A DNA stretch of 64,000 nt from Seminavis robusta (GCA_903772945.1 CAICTM010000100.1:57195-121194); one strand, 5' to 3'. Shown: positions 20,868 through 31,346, counted from the stretch's first letter. Notes: generated by a model from the sequence alone, not told the origin. A program made the numbers and translations.

Positions 20868-21956
20868 GTATAAACGGTAGGGATATAGGGTAAATTAATC
20901 TATATATATAAAAACTTTTATTACTACAACTACCTTTCTGAGATTCGCATTGCACCTCGTACGTCATTCAATTTCAGTCATTGAAAAAAGATCAGCGTCC
21001 AATCAAATCACAGGCGACCCCGAAAAATTAGGAGCCAACTTTTAAAATGTGAAGAACGCAAGGCGACTTCATGTGCATGTACATGCGTTGACTGTATCCG
21101 TCAATACAATACTAGTCGAATACGTAGACTTCTACAGGGCCTTCTAAGTAATGCGCGCCGGGTATAATTCAAACCTCTGCCCCCATCGGTACCATTACCC
21201 CTAAAGCAAATCGTCTCCAGGAGACGAAATTAAAATGGCTACGTAAAATTGACAATTTTTGCTTCCAGAGAGACATCCGAAGTTTTAAAGGACAGCTCTT
21301 TTCACCCGTGCTTCTTCAGACTTCCAAGTTTGGAAACCCAAGACTCAACCTTTTTCTTCTTCTTTCTTCACCTCGGCTTCGCTCCTCCGCCCATCTTCTA
21401 TTACATGTATTCGATCATTCCTCCTTTGGAAACGATTGAATCATTCGGCGGCGAAAAGCAGCTTGATATGCAGGTGGTAATACGGCGTCGACTATACCGG
21501 TAGTACAGTATGCGTACCGTTACGGCGCCAATGAAGAGGAGTGGCGGGGAGAGGAAGTCTGCTATCCGTACCTGGCACCGTACTGAACCACTGACTACTA
21601 TGCGATATGGTACCGTACCAGGTTCAGCGTACCACTGTACCGGCACCGGCATGCGAGACAACGCACGAAGCAAGCGCAACGGCGTAACTCCATGTCGTCG
21701 TAAAAAAACGCAACAAAATACGGAAGGAACGGAAGGAACGGAACACTGGACAGCGAATCTAATACACTTGGCCATAGAGGCTAAAAACCGGATGCTAATA
21801 GACAAAAAGAAGGACAAAAAAACAATCCGATTACCCATGCGATACTACCAATACCCCAGTTGACCAACCTCACCTTCCAAGCTAGGCAGGTCTCGAGATC
21901 GAGACTTTTCCGGTCTCTAAATCCCTCGTTGAAGGCGGCACCGCTTCCATCCAAAC
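20868..21956. other. Intergenic, no gene seen
   Basis: Right flank of the Helitron relic; its 3' end may lie here but no convincing hairpin plus CTRR end was found. Contains ATACCGGTAGTAC near 21497, several GTACCG words at 21510-21640 and a short (GGAAC)n-like run near 21722. Short frames on both strands show no family resemblance. Confidence 0.4.
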
Positions 21957-22592
21957 ATGGATCCTCGGTGGCAAGATTGTGCCCCCACCCAACCCGGATC
22001 CATTCCCGCTCAGCCCAAAGCTGCCAAAATGCTCTCCTTCTACACTAACGTCCTTAGCAGCAAATACGGAGCTGGAAATCTCGTCGTTATGGAGGACAGC
22101 TTCGCTTTCTCTAACGCGCAACGCTACGTCGAATGGCAGTGGTACGAATTTTCAGGAACCAGAGTCTTCGAAAACCTGCTGGAGGTACTGCAAGACGATG
22201 AAATCCACAAATTTCAATTCCTGCTGCAGCAACAAGTGCATGTCACACCTTCCAACATGGCTGAATTGGCTTGTAGAGAGCTCGAGAGCTGTTGCGCTTC
22301 CGTGCAAAAGTCAAATGCAACATGGGCCGATGAAGGCCTTGACGGGATGGTCGATGAAGGCACGCCCATAGTGGACACCGCCTTCATGACCTCAACACAA
22401 TACGGGGAGGAAGATGAAGGCCTTGACGGGATGGTCGATGAAGGCACGCCCATTGTGGACACCGCCTTCATGACCTCAACACAATACGGGGAGGAAGATG
22501 AGGCACTGGTTGATATGGATGACTACATCCACAGCCACCGCAGGAGATCAGGCTTTCAAGACGGAAACCGGACACTCCCGGAACCTGAGTAG
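21957..22592 (+). CDS. Small acidic protein, paralogue of 23828-24565 gene; PH-like N-terminus
   Basis: 211 residues from the ATG at 21957; a second ATG at 22029 matches the start of homology with the paralogue and may be the real start. The N-terminal domain (YGAGNLVVMEDSFAFSNAQR, then EWQWYEFSGTRVFENLLEVL) aligns by eye with GSGGLIIMEHSLAFFSPG of the gene at 23828. The strand pattern and ending helix recall the PH-like domain of TFIIH p62/Tfb1, an inference only. The C-terminal half is acidic and holds an exact protein duplication (DEGLDGMVDEGTPIVDTAFM plus eight residues) encoded by an 84-bp tandem repeat at 22329-22412 and 22413-22496 with one base difference. Function unknown. Confidence 0.65.
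   Translation: MDPRWQDCAPTQPGSIPAQPKAAKMLSFYTNVLSSKYGAGNLVVMEDSFAFSNAQRYVEWQWYEFSGTRVFENLLEVLQDDEIHKFQFLLQQQVHVTPSNMAELACRELESCCASVQKSNATWADEGLDGMVDEGTPIVDTAFMTSTQYGEEDEGLDGMVDEGTPIVDTAFMTSTQYGEEDEALVDMDDYIHSHRRRSGFQDGNRTLPEPE
22329..22496 (+). repeat. 84-bp exact tandem duplication within a gene
   Basis: Two adjacent 84-bp copies, one mismatch (ATAGTGG against ATTGTGG), keeping frame and adding 28 residues to the protein. Near-identity shows it is recent. Confidence 0.95.
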
Positions 22593-22993
22593 CGCCTGAG
22601 TGGCGCCTGACCCGAACAAATAGAATGCATCATAAAAGAAACTAGAACTGTTACTTTATTATACTGACAAATGGATTGATCAGTCCTGTGGCGCCGAGCT
22701 CCTGTTCTGGCCTGTTCTGGCCTGGACGCTCCACTGGCGTTCACGGTTCACCCCATCGCCCGCTTGATGTGTTATTCGATATGTTATTCGCTTGTTTGTG
22801 GTACACGTGTACCGGTCCGGATGGCGAGTGGAAACAAGAAAACTTACTTGATCCATTTCTAGTTTTATCTATTCGAATGTTGTTTTCCGTGCACACCCTC
22901 GTGTGAATGCCGTAAATTACTACCCCAACCAGCACAACAGAAGGAGAATAAGAACATGAAGAGAGAGGAGGGGAGGCCCCCCACCGCGGGCAA

Positions 22994-23560
22994 TCAGACC
23001 GCGACCTCTGAATCGGTCCACGCGTCATCATCTGATACCACAGCAGAAGCGTCTTGGAAGAAATGAAGGAAGTCATCATCAGCCGAAGACAGGGGAGGCA
23101 AACCAGGAAATGGGAAGAGGTCCTCCAAAGTAGCATCCGAGACCGGGAAGAGACCACACAGTTCATTTACGTCCTCTTCGGAGAGGATATCTTGGGTGGT
23201 GCTGGTGGGAGAGGCTGGAGGATCCTCCGTTTCCTTTTCAGGAACCATCTTTTCCATCTTTTCTTGAAACTCCTTGTTGCGTTCACGGAGCCTTTGGATG
23301 GTCTTGGCGTACATCTTCTTCTCAGTGGCTTCGTAGTAGGTCCCTTCGTGACAGCCAACATAACGCCCCCCGTTGGCTTGGTGTTCCGAAATGCACTCCA
23401 GCACAATGTCACACTTTTGTTTTTGGGTCCTGGCATAGATGTAATCCATTTTGTGTTCATCCACCATGGACCTCCATGCCTTGGATCCTTCGTGGTGGTT
23501 AGTCCCGCCCCCGCGAAAAATCACCACATCCTTGGAGTTTAGATGGATGCGGTAAATTAT
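22994..23560 (-). CDS. DUF6824-domain protein, start unresolved
   Basis: A frame of about 180-190 residues ending at a stop complementing 22994-22996. The DUF6824 domain is recognised from VVIFRGGGTNHHEGSKAWR, MVDEHKMDYIYARTQKQKCD and GGRYV, which match the diatom-enriched pattern 'DVLFGRGGGTNxHxGNxxFR...Y'. Here the usual Phe-Gly-Arg-Gly is Phe-Arg-Gly, one residue shorter. A helix of charged residues (YAKTIQRLRERNKEFQEKM) and an acidic Pro/Ser tail follow. Upstream the frame runs back to a stop at about 23623 without any ATG, so the first exon is missing, an intron is present, or the copy is a pseudogene. DUF6824 proteins are thought to be nuclear; function unknown. It lies between two paralogous genes on the other strand. 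Confidence 0.65.
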   Translation of the reverse strand: MIYRIHLNSKDVVIFRGGGTNHHEGSKAWRSMVDEHKMDYIYARTQKQKCDIVLECISEHQANGGRYVGCHEGTYYEATEKKMYAKTIQRLRERNKEFQEKMEKMVPEKETEDPPASPTSTTQDILSEEDVNELCGLFPVSDATLEDLFPFPGLPPLSSADDDFLHFFQDASAVVSDDDAWTDSEVAV

Positions 23561-23827
23561 AGTTTCAATACAAAAATGAAGAGTAAGCCAAACTTTAACC
23601 CTTGCTTTACCGCAACTACCCTTCTAAACCTGTGCAACAAAGGCTGATGCCCTCGAGGTGGGCACAAGTCCGTTTCCAGACGTGTCGTGGATACACGACT
23701 CTTATGAGTCCCTCCGTGCCTCACTGAGTCCCTCACGGTCCCGAGTGTTTTTCTCTCATTTTTTCTTTTGCAACACACGAGACACAGAACCTCACAATAC
23801 AACAATACAACAACCACAACTCGAAAG

Positions 23828-24565
23828 ATGACCTACACGGAATACTCCCAAATCTACAGCCCTGAACATGGCTCCGGTGGCCTCATTATAATGGAACACA
23901 GCCTTGCCTTCTTTAGTCCAGGCTGCTTCATTGAATGCAAGTACAGTGACATTTCCAGCACTCGGCTGGTGGCTTCCCAACAAACAATCGAAGTTGTCCT
24001 CAGCGTCTCGGTCTCTCTGTATCACTTTGTTCCGCGAGACAAAGAGAATTGTTGTGAACTGGCAAATCAAGCTCGAAAAGAGATCGAATTCTACCGCATA
24101 CAAGAAAGGGAGCACTGCGACCAAGCGGATGACGAGACGGAAATTGTGGGGGGCAACACAGACAATCCCGTGGTCGGGGATGGATACAGCGACGCTCTCT
24201 CCGTCCATTCCGACGTGACAGAAGACACAGAGGAAGTACAAGCTTCTCGGGGTATGGACGCTTCGTGTCCCGCAGTTGGTGAGGGATGCAGTTGCGATAT
24301 TTCTGCAATGTCTGACGTGACAACACCCACAGAACAAGCAGAGGAGGAGGAGCAAGGGGAAATCTCCTACTACAGCATGGACGAATCAGGTGAATCTGAC
24401 GATGTGGGCATGGATGATTTCTTTGTTGATTATGGGCATTTGCGGCTCATGGAGTGCCTTGAACACGATGATGACGAGGCATTGGTAGCCGTGGAGAACT
24501 ACGTTCCGTGCGCCGATGACGATGTGGGTTGCGACCAGCAAAGATATTTGATTTCTGCGGAATAA
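23828..24565 (+). CDS. Small acidic protein, paralogue of 21957-22592 gene
   Basis: 245 residues from the ATG at 23828. The first 75 residues resemble the neighbouring paralogue (YSQIYSPEHGSGGLIIMEHS, then ECKYSDISSTRLVASQQTIEV) and may form a PH-like domain of the TFIIH p62 type, by inference. From about residue 95 onward the protein is strongly acidic and Ser/Asp/Glu-rich with no recognisable domain. No signal peptide or membrane helix, so a cytosolic or nuclear protein is likely. The two paralogues stand about 1.2 kb apart in the same orientation with the DUF6824 gene between them on the other strand, which suggests a local duplication that has since diverged. Confidence 0.65.
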   Translation: MTYTEYSQIYSPEHGSGGLIIMEHSLAFFSPGCFIECKYSDISSTRLVASQQTIEVVLSVSVSLYHFVPRDKENCCELANQARKEIEFYRIQEREHCDQADDETEIVGGNTDNPVVGDGYSDALSVHSDVTEDTEEVQASRGMDASCPAVGEGCSCDISAMSDVTTPTEQAEEEEQGEISYYSMDESGESDDVGMDDFFVDYGHLRLMECLEHDDDEALVAVENYVPCADDDVGCDQQRYLISAE

Positions 24566-24636
24566 ATAGTCTTCGAGGGAACACTCCCATTCGGGAAAGG
24601 AAGTATTTACACGAATAGAAAAACCAGACTATAGAA

Positions 24637-24664
24637 CAAAGCAAAGCAAAGCAAAGCAAAGCGA
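24637..24664. repeat. (AAAGC)n microsatellite
   Basis: Five AAAGC units in a row between convergent genes. Confidence 0.85.
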
Positions 24665-24784
24665 GGCGAAAACCAACCTCGTGGCAGCCAGTGAGTGAGC
24701 CTTGCTCACACAAGCAGGATCGATGCTGTACCTGTTCGCGGAACAGCAGCGTCTATACACCTTTGGTAATCGTTCTTGGGATCC

Positions 24785-26392
24785 TCAACCTGCTGTCATG
24801 CCAACCATCCACAGCAACAGTCGGATCCAGCAAAGAATCAAGCCAACAGCGCACCCCACCGAAGTGCACAAGAGAGGAAGAAATTCGAGCTTCCCATAGA
24901 GTCGGATTGGCACAAACTCCAGCAGTGCCACGAGTACCATCACGACGGCCACGAGAGGAAGCAACTCCATCATTAGTCGTTGTCGAGACATGTTGATGCG
25001 TTCAATCAAGACATGATAGCAGAGGGCCATATAGGCAGCGTAACTGAACAGTTTCAAGGCCATTTCCGCAGGACGAAACAGCAAGGGAAAGATTCCCAGC
25101 AACCCCAAGGCGGTCATTTGAAAACACAATACCCGAAGTGACGTGGTATTGTTGTCGTTTTTGTTACAGACAAGAAAGAGGAGCGGGATAATGGCGTTCA
25201 GGATTGCTTTTTCGTGAACATGAAACCCCAGCATGAACGAGCACAAGGCCGAGTAGACGGCTGCTGTAACCAGTTTTTTATTGTCGTGTTCCTCGGCGGC
25301 CTTCCAGGCCCCAAAGTAGAGACCAGGGAGCAGTGATAACAGCAACAAAAGGGCACAGACCGATGCGGGCACATCCGGTAGTGAAGGACCATGGGCCAAG
25401 CCCAATACCTTGTCGACAAAACTGTAGAGTGCCCACACGTTGGCCGCCCAGTAATCGTGGACCAGGCCCCTTCCAAAAGGGAAGAGCCGTGTCAATAGTT
25501 GTGGCATTTGTCTTAAAAAGGGTAGAAATGGAACGAGGAGGGTTGTCCCGGTGTACATACTCAACGTAATCAGATGCAGAGGGTATAGTTGAATTGGTTT
25601 GGCTGAGTTCAATGGTGAGTTTTGTGATGGTGGTTGTTTGGGTGGTGGTGGTTCCAGACAATATCGTCGCAACAAGTACACAAAATAAAATGGCCCCAAT
25701 GTCAAAAATAAGTGCTTCATGGTCAGTAAAAGAGCGAACAGAACGGCCGCTTTCCAGTGATGTACATGAAACTCCCGTTCTGTAGAAGAAGAATTGTTGA
25801 CCTTCATCAAATACCCCAATGATGCCAAAAATATTCCAAAGAGCATTCCATTGTATTGAAAATGAACATGATCCAACCACAACAGGCCTGGATGAAACAC
25901 AGTCAACAAGAAACTGGCCGGAAATTGGCCAAGGAATAATATTTGTGATGGCGATGATGAAGTGGCCATTACCCAAGCACCCCACCATAACATGATGTCA
26001 CTGAGAATAACTGTGGATCGGTGAAAGATGACACAGGCTTCCGAGGGTGTATTGTCGGAATCGGGCAATAGCTGCAAACATCGTTCATCCAACAACGCAT
26101 CATCATGAATCAAGTATTGTGTGACAGGATTATTGCTCAGTAGGTATTCCCAATAGGCAAAGGATGGTGGATAATCCAGCGTGTGCACGGTGGTCCCATT
26201 GACATCATCATAGTACCATTCCTTGATGGGCAAGTGGCGGGTAATGGCCAACCAGTTGCGATGCACGTCAAAATCAGTCGATCGATAAGATGGCATCAAA
26301 AGAATCTTGCAGCAGGAGAATGCTACAAACAACGCTGTCATGGAAACCCATGATGGGGTATCTTTTAAGGCAGGGATGCTGGTGCTGGGCAT
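24785..26392 (-). CDS. ALG8: ALG8, dolichyl-P-Glc:Glc1Man9GlcNAc2-PP-dolichol alpha-1,3-glucosyltransferase
   Basis: A 535-residue multispanning ER membrane protein of the ALG6/ALG8 (GT57) family. It adds the second glucose to the lipid-linked oligosaccharide used for N-glycosylation, from dolichyl-phosphate glucose, in the ER lumen. Signatures: TDFDVHRNWLAITRHLPI (about 39-56) with the catalytic-loop Asp, TLDYPPSFAYWEY (71-83), LLWLDHVHFQYNGMLFGIFL, and RLFPFGRGLVHDYWAANVWALY, which is the ALG8-type version of this motif (ALG6 differs). Around ten hydrophobic segments. It starts at the ATG complementing 26390-26392; full length compared with the family. Single exon. ALG12 of the same pathway lies about 10 kb away. 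Confidence 0.93.
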   Translation of the reverse strand: MPSTSIPALKDTPSWVSMTALFVAFSCCKILLMPSYRSTDFDVHRNWLAITRHLPIKEWYYDDVNGTTVHTLDYPPSFAYWEYLLSNNPVTQYLIHDDALLDERCLQLLPDSDNTPSEACVIFHRSTVILSDIMLWWGAWVMATSSSPSQILFLGQFPASFLLTVFHPGLLWLDHVHFQYNGMLFGIFLASLGYLMKVNNSSSTEREFHVHHWKAAVLFALLLTMKHLFLTLGPFYFVYLLRRYCLEPPPPKQPPSQNSPLNSAKPIQLYPLHLITLSMYTGTTLLVPFLPFLRQMPQLLTRLFPFGRGLVHDYWAANVWALYSFVDKVLGLAHGPSLPDVPASVCALLLLLSLLPGLYFGAWKAAEEHDNKKLVTAAVYSALCSFMLGFHVHEKAILNAIIPLLFLVCNKNDNNTTSLRVLCFQMTALGLLGIFPLLFRPAEMALKLFSYAAYMALCYHVLIERINMSRQRLMMELLPLVAVVMVLVALLEFVPIRLYGKLEFLPLLCTSVGCAVGLILCWIRLLLWMVGMTAG

Positions 26393-27220
26393 GGCTATGT
26401 AGCTGTGGAAGGTGATTGGGTTGAATTGGACAATGGTTTGGGGTTTGCACCAGGGACAACATCATCACGGCCATTGGCCACCGCAACATCGCACAGGGGG
26501 AGCGCGCGCAAAGACACCAAGATCCAAAAGATCCGTCTGACACCCTTTAAAAAAACAGCAGAGCGAAATAGACACAGTTTTGCTTCGTGCTAAACGAATA
26601 CCGTGCACACACGGAATGGAAAAGACGTGAACTCCACCCCAGCTCCGATGCCTGTCTCTCCAATGCCTCCACCTCACTCCCTTCGTTGTCTCCACTGAGG
26701 CTCTCCTCCGGCTCTGAACTTCAGGCACTGGCCAAACTTCTCTCCTCCCAGCTGGCAACCAAGTAAGCGATCTCACCTTTTTACAATATGTTGTCCCTGG
26801 CAATGATGTCGCCCAATGCCCTGCTCAGTGTGACTATTGTTCAGGCAAATCACCTTTGCTTGAATGGCTCCCATGTCCCTGCTGGCACAATGGGCTTCCA
26901 CTGCTCTGCTTGGAGGGCTAATGGTGCATTCGTCCCTTCTGTGCTCAAAATTTCTTCCCCCTTCTACCACCCTCTCCACACGATCGATCCCTGCCGTAAT
27001 GCACCAAGAGAACAAGCCTACTGTGAACCCCCTTTCCTCTCATTCAACATGTATTTATTACTTGCTTATTTTCTCCGCAACTAGACTTCCACATTCAGCT
27101 GACACTCTAACAAACACAAATCTATGCCTTCATTGCCAACATTGCCTCCTCAAGGATTCCGGTTTGCTAAAGCCTGTGATCCTCCACGCAGCACCTTCTC
27201 ATTCACCAACTGCCCACAAA
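26393..27220. other. Intergenic between ALG8 and the LRR gene
   Basis: Upstream of ALG8 (-) and downstream of the LRR gene (-). Pyrimidine-rich on +. A 98-codon ATG frame at 26788-27084 shows no family resemblance and is not called. Confidence 0.4.
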
Positions 27221-30098
27221 TTATGGGCACGCGCAATCACATCCACAGAGACCTGAAGACTGATTCTGACAGTCAAAGACTGCTCCTGGATATTCGGGAT
27301 CAATCTCACAGAGCTCTTCAGGGACTGTCCCTGACAAGAAGTTGCCACTTGTGTTGAGGAGTTGGAGAGATCCATTGGTGGCCAGGAAGCCAAGCTCCTC
27401 TGGAATGCTGCCAGATAGCTCGTTGTCCGCAACATTCAACTCTGTCATTGCCTCCAAGAGCCCCAGTTCAAAGGGGATGGTTCCAGTGAAACTATTGTTT
27501 TGGGCGCGTAAAATGTTCGTGGTATTCAACAATCCGAGCTCAGTGGGGAGAGAACCTGACAATCGGTTGTTGTAGAACCGCATATTGGTAATGGAGTGGA
27601 GATTGGCAATCTCTGTGGGAATGGTTGCAGTCAACTCGTTGTTGTGGAGCCAGATGTAGGTCAGGCTGGTGTAGAGTCCAAACTCAGAAATGATGGAGCC
27701 TGTGAAACTGTTCCCACTGGGAGATGGTTGGAACATCAACTTGTGAGCAGGATGCATTGGCCGTGACACGCGTGTATCCATAATCAGACATACCTTAGAG
27801 TAACCAGTGTCATGTTGGTCAACAAACCCAACTCTGATGGCAGGGTTCCATGAAGCGTGTTGTTGCGTAGGTACATTCGTTCCATGGCCACCATGAGGCC
27901 GATCTCTGTTGGGATCGTGCCTGAGGCCAGAGAGGAGATTGCACTGTGAGACGCAAAAAGGAATGGCATAGATCAGACAGCAGCGCTTGGAGCAAACTCA
28001 CCAGTGAATCTGCTGCTGCTGAACTGAAAATCTGTCACCAATGACATTAAGCCGAGTTCTGTAGCAATGGTACCACTGAACTGACAGCCAAACATATAAA
28101 ATTCCCTTATGTCAGGCATTAGGGCAAATTCACTGGGAATTGGGCCTGCCAGTCCAACAGAAACCGACCATGCAACTGTGAGAAGTCCATGCAATCAATG
28201 TGGGCAGTCAAGTCAGCTAAAACCAGAGACTCACCAGTGAGAGGATTCCCTTTTGTATCCAATTGCCTGAGTTTCTGCATCAAACCAAACTCAGTGGGCA
28301 CAGTTCCAGTCAAACGACTTCCAAGAATTGTGATGACCAAATTAGTCAGTAGACCAAATTCAGACGGGATCGTCCCGGTCATTTCACTGTTGTCTTGCTG
28401 GAAGACAGCCAAGTTGGAGAGCATCCCAATTTCTGTAGGAATGGTACCAGAGATGGGGTTGGAGAAGACAAACACATCAGTCAAACTGCCCATGAGGCCA
28501 ATTTCAGAAGGCAGAGTTGAAGTTAACTTGTTGCTCTGAAGCTGCAGCAGCTCAAGCTGCTGAAGTTGGGCAATGATTGTTGGCAAGGGGCCGTGCAATT
28601 CATTGGCAAAGAGGGAGAGGCTCCTGAGGGAAGTCAGCAAGAAGAGCTCTGGTGGTACTGTCCCTAGCAACTCATTTTCCCATAGCCATAAGTTCTCATA
28701 GACTTCACGCCTGAAGCCTCTCTTTTCAGTCACCGCTTCAGTCACTGTGTCATAGATTCCACAAGGTCCAAAGGTAACGTTGACCAGTTCTGAGTCCACA
28801 AAGCCAAAAAACTTGGTGATGGAGACCTTGTCTCCTCCAATGTCCTCTTTGTTCCACCAGTTGCATTCGTGAACGCTGTGATCCAGCCAATTGGCGTCCT
28901 TGGACCATCCGCTGGATGTCGTGTCATTCGCAAACCGGATCACACCACCCGTGGCAAAGTAGAGTGTAGCAAGTGCGTAGCGTTGAGTGATGCGAAAGTC
29001 TTCCATCTTGTCATTCTTTTCAATGTCCTGGAGGATCCATTCATAGGCACGATATTGTGGAGTCTGCATTTTCACATCCTGATCAATGGTACGCACGGTG
29101 TAATCGGGCAACAAGGAGAGGACATACTGTTCTGTTGACAATATGGGAGGTGTTGTGGGCGACGGCGTGGGAGACGGCGTGGTGGAGGGACTGCTCTCGT
29201 CATTGGTCCAGTCCTTCGAAAACGCCACAGCGAAGGCTATAATCGCAATTAAGATGATGAAACCAATGAGACCATACGTTGTCTGCTGTTTCTTTCTCTT
29301 GACAGCGGTTCGGTCCTGATTTCTTTCCTGGAAAGCTTGAATATCGTCCCCGGCTTCCTCGGCTACCTGAAGATCAAATTGTCCGGATATGACTGGATTT
29401 GCCACAGCAAGACCGGATGTATCCATGTTGCGGGTTGTTGTTTGAGGAATATTGGCACGGGGCGGAACTGGTATGGTTCCATTGGCCGCCTCTTCGTCTT
29501 CTACAATATTATCCATTGTAGGCACAGCTAATTCGTTGTACCGGGGGCCAGGAATGTAAAAAGCACCGGTGGGAACATGTTGTTGCTGATTTCTGTCAAG
29601 GGCAGGAAGTCCCACGCCCGGCATTCCTGGAGGTGGTGGAACTGCGGGCGCTGCATCATTATTTGCATCACCAGTGGATTGATCAGTTACTGGGATGTTT
29701 TCTTGGGTATAAGGCTGAGGGTGAGCACCCACGGGCGTCGCTAGTCCCATCTTATTAGACTGGAGGACCGTAACAGAGGCCAGCTTTTGACGAATGGCCT
29801 GATCAGCCCCTCCCCGACTCATGGAGCTAGAGGCAATTTTTTCTCGAATTTCCGTATCCGTTCCCGCCACACCCACGACGTTCATCATATCCTGCTTAAT
29901 CTGCTCGTCAGTGGTAGCGACTGCTCCTGGTTGGGTTTCGGTGGTTCCTTCATCGACAGCTGCAGTCTCCGTAGTTTCTGCAGGGGCGTTGTTATTGGAC
30001 GTTTCTGCTTCAGCTGCCGCTGAGGTATCTTCAGGATCGAGGATACCCACATCTCGCAACAACTCTTTCGTCTGCTGTATCTCGTCGGCACCAGACAT
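27221..30098 (-). CDS. Membrane-anchored leucine-rich-repeat receptor-like protein (4 exons)
   Basis: Exons (minus order): 30098-28235, 28145-28002, 27920-27794, 27716-27221; introns of 89, 81 and 77 nt begin GTGAGT, GTGAGT and GTATGT and end in AG. The spliced product is 876 residues. Start: the ATG at 30096-30098 (MSGADEIQQTKELLRDVGIL); the frame is open further upstream but that part is a (TATGA)n repeat. Residues 1-270 are a cytoplasmic low-complexity region, 275-294 a transmembrane helix (YGLIGFIILIAIIAFAVAFS), then a Cys-containing cap domain (YALATLYFATGG, CNWW) and about 14 LRRs of 24 residues with the plant-like GTIPTEIGLL pattern. It ends in a Cys-rich C-terminal cap. No kinase domain. 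Such receptors are expanded in benthic diatoms; ligand unknown. Confidence 0.85.
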
Positions 30099-30747
30099 GA
30101 TATGATATGATATGATATGATATGCTGGTGGCAAGTGATTAATGAAAATAAGATACTTCTGGACGTGGGAAAGGACACGAGGAAGAAAAGTGAGCTCGAA
30201 ACTCTGGTTGCTATGCATAGATAGATCAGATAGATACTTGTGCTTTCTTGGATTCACCAGTTACTACTTCCGAAGTCCAAAGCCTTTCAATAAAAAGATA
30301 CCGGTGTCAGTGATAGGAGTGCTGAGCTCTCTTAGACGCCAAAGCAATTTGCCATCAGCAACACCAACCAGCCACCAGCCAGTGGCAACAAACGAATACC
30401 AGGGTCGAAGGATCTGAGCATGAAAGATGCATACAGTGTAAAATAGTTTGTGGTGTGAGTGTGGGAGATGACGTAAATGGGGGGGTGTCACTCACAGGTA
30501 GCTAGTTAGAATTCAGTAGCTGCACCTGTCCGCCAGTCAGCTCTAAGTGAACCTTGCTCACAGTCATTTTAGCATACACGCATGCTTTTCCACAGTAAAA
30601 GAGTACATTTTGAGGGGGTACCAGAATACGTCCACCCAAAGAGTAAAATCTGCTGCTCACAGTGAGTAGACCACAACAACCATCACAGCATGAAGTTCCG
30701 CCACACACAAAGTCAGTCCACTCATGTTCTGAACCAAAAGACTGGCC
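30099..30747. other. Upstream region of the LRR gene and left flank of the recombinase element
   Basis: A TATGA pentanucleotide run sits at about 30099-30124 in the LRR 5' leader. ACTCACAGGT at 30490-30499 and CTGTCCGCCAG at 30526-30536 are candidate left-end signals of the neighbouring mobile element. No gene seen. Confidence 0.45.
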
Positions 30748-31242
30748 ATGGCGGAAATTGTTGATCTAACAGATGACAGGATGTATACTGCTGAGGTCCA
30801 CATGAAGCCTAAGGCACTACCACGTATGAGGTACTACCGCAATGGCTTCTTCAATCCAGCGAAGCAAGAGATGTTGGCATTCAAGGATGCCGTCAAGACA
30901 GCTATTCCTGAGGCAAGAAACGGTCCCATTTTTGGTAAAAAGGAAGCAGTATCAATGACTATTAAGTTCTATCTGAAGCGTCCCAACAGTGATTTTGTTA
31001 GAGGAATCCGCAATGCCGGTGCATTGAAGGCATGTTTCCATGGCCTATTCTCAGCGGCCCTCATTCGGCCCGACATCGACAATCTATGCAAGTTTGTTTT
31101 GGATTCCTGCAATGGTATTCTCTACTACGATGATTTCCAGGTGGTCAAGTTGGTAGCTTTGAAGTTGCGAGACAACACTGGTAATTGTATGGGAAGGACT
31201 GTGATTGAGATTGCACCGTTCCAGAATCATGAAGCCCTATGA
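30748..31242 (+). CDS. RusA-family Holliday-junction resolvase
   Basis: 164 residues from the ATG at 30748. RusA enzymes are homodimeric, Mg-dependent nucleases that cut four-way DNA junctions. Marks: the acidic catalytic cluster RPDIDNLCKFVLDSCNG followed by LYYDDFQVVKLVALK, matching the RusA pattern P-D-x-D-N-x-x-K-x-x-x-D-x-x-N-x-x-x-x-x-D-D. The N-terminal strands (EAVSMTIKFYLKRP) are also typical. E. coli RusA is about 120 residues; the extra length is N-terminal. RusA is a phage and bacterial family and is rare in eukaryotic nuclear genomes, so transfer or carriage by a mobile element is likely. All catalytic acids are present. Confidence 0.85.
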   Translation: MAEIVDLTDDRMYTAEVHMKPKALPRMRYYRNGFFNPAKQEMLAFKDAVKTAIPEARNGPIFGKKEAVSMTIKFYLKRPNSDFVRGIRNAGALKACFHGLFSAALIRPDIDNLCKFVLDSCNGILYYDDFQVVKLVALKLRDNTGNCMGRTVIEIAPFQNHEAL

Positions 31243-31256
31243 ATCTTGTGAAACCC

Positions 31257-31346
31257 AAAGGATATCCTTTTGTGATGCCCTAGCGGACAGCTGAAACTGA
31301 CAAAGTCGGCGCAGCAATAGACGCCGATTCAGCTGTCCGCTAGGGC
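31257..31346. repeat. Strong hairpin / inverted repeat downstream of RusA
   Basis: Arms GCCCTAGCGGACAGCTGAA at 31277-31295 and its perfect complement at 31328-31346 (19 bp). An inner 6-bp stem (TCGGCG 31306-31311, CGCCGA 31322-31327) has a 10-nt loop. Just before it lies a perfect 14-nt palindrome AAAGGATATCCTTT (31257-31270). It starts 14 nt after the RusA stop codon. It could be a 3'-end structure or a recombination/junction site; the function is not shown. Confidence 0.9.

Noticed and set aside
20868-21200. Helitron 3' end (CTRR with hairpin), for example near CTTCTAAGT and GCGCGC
   Set aside because: No stem of convincing length next to a CTRR/T junction, so no end was assigned.
26788-27084. 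98-codon ATG frame on +
   Set aside because: No family resemblance, low-complexity hydrophobic composition, lies in the flanks of two minus-strand genes.
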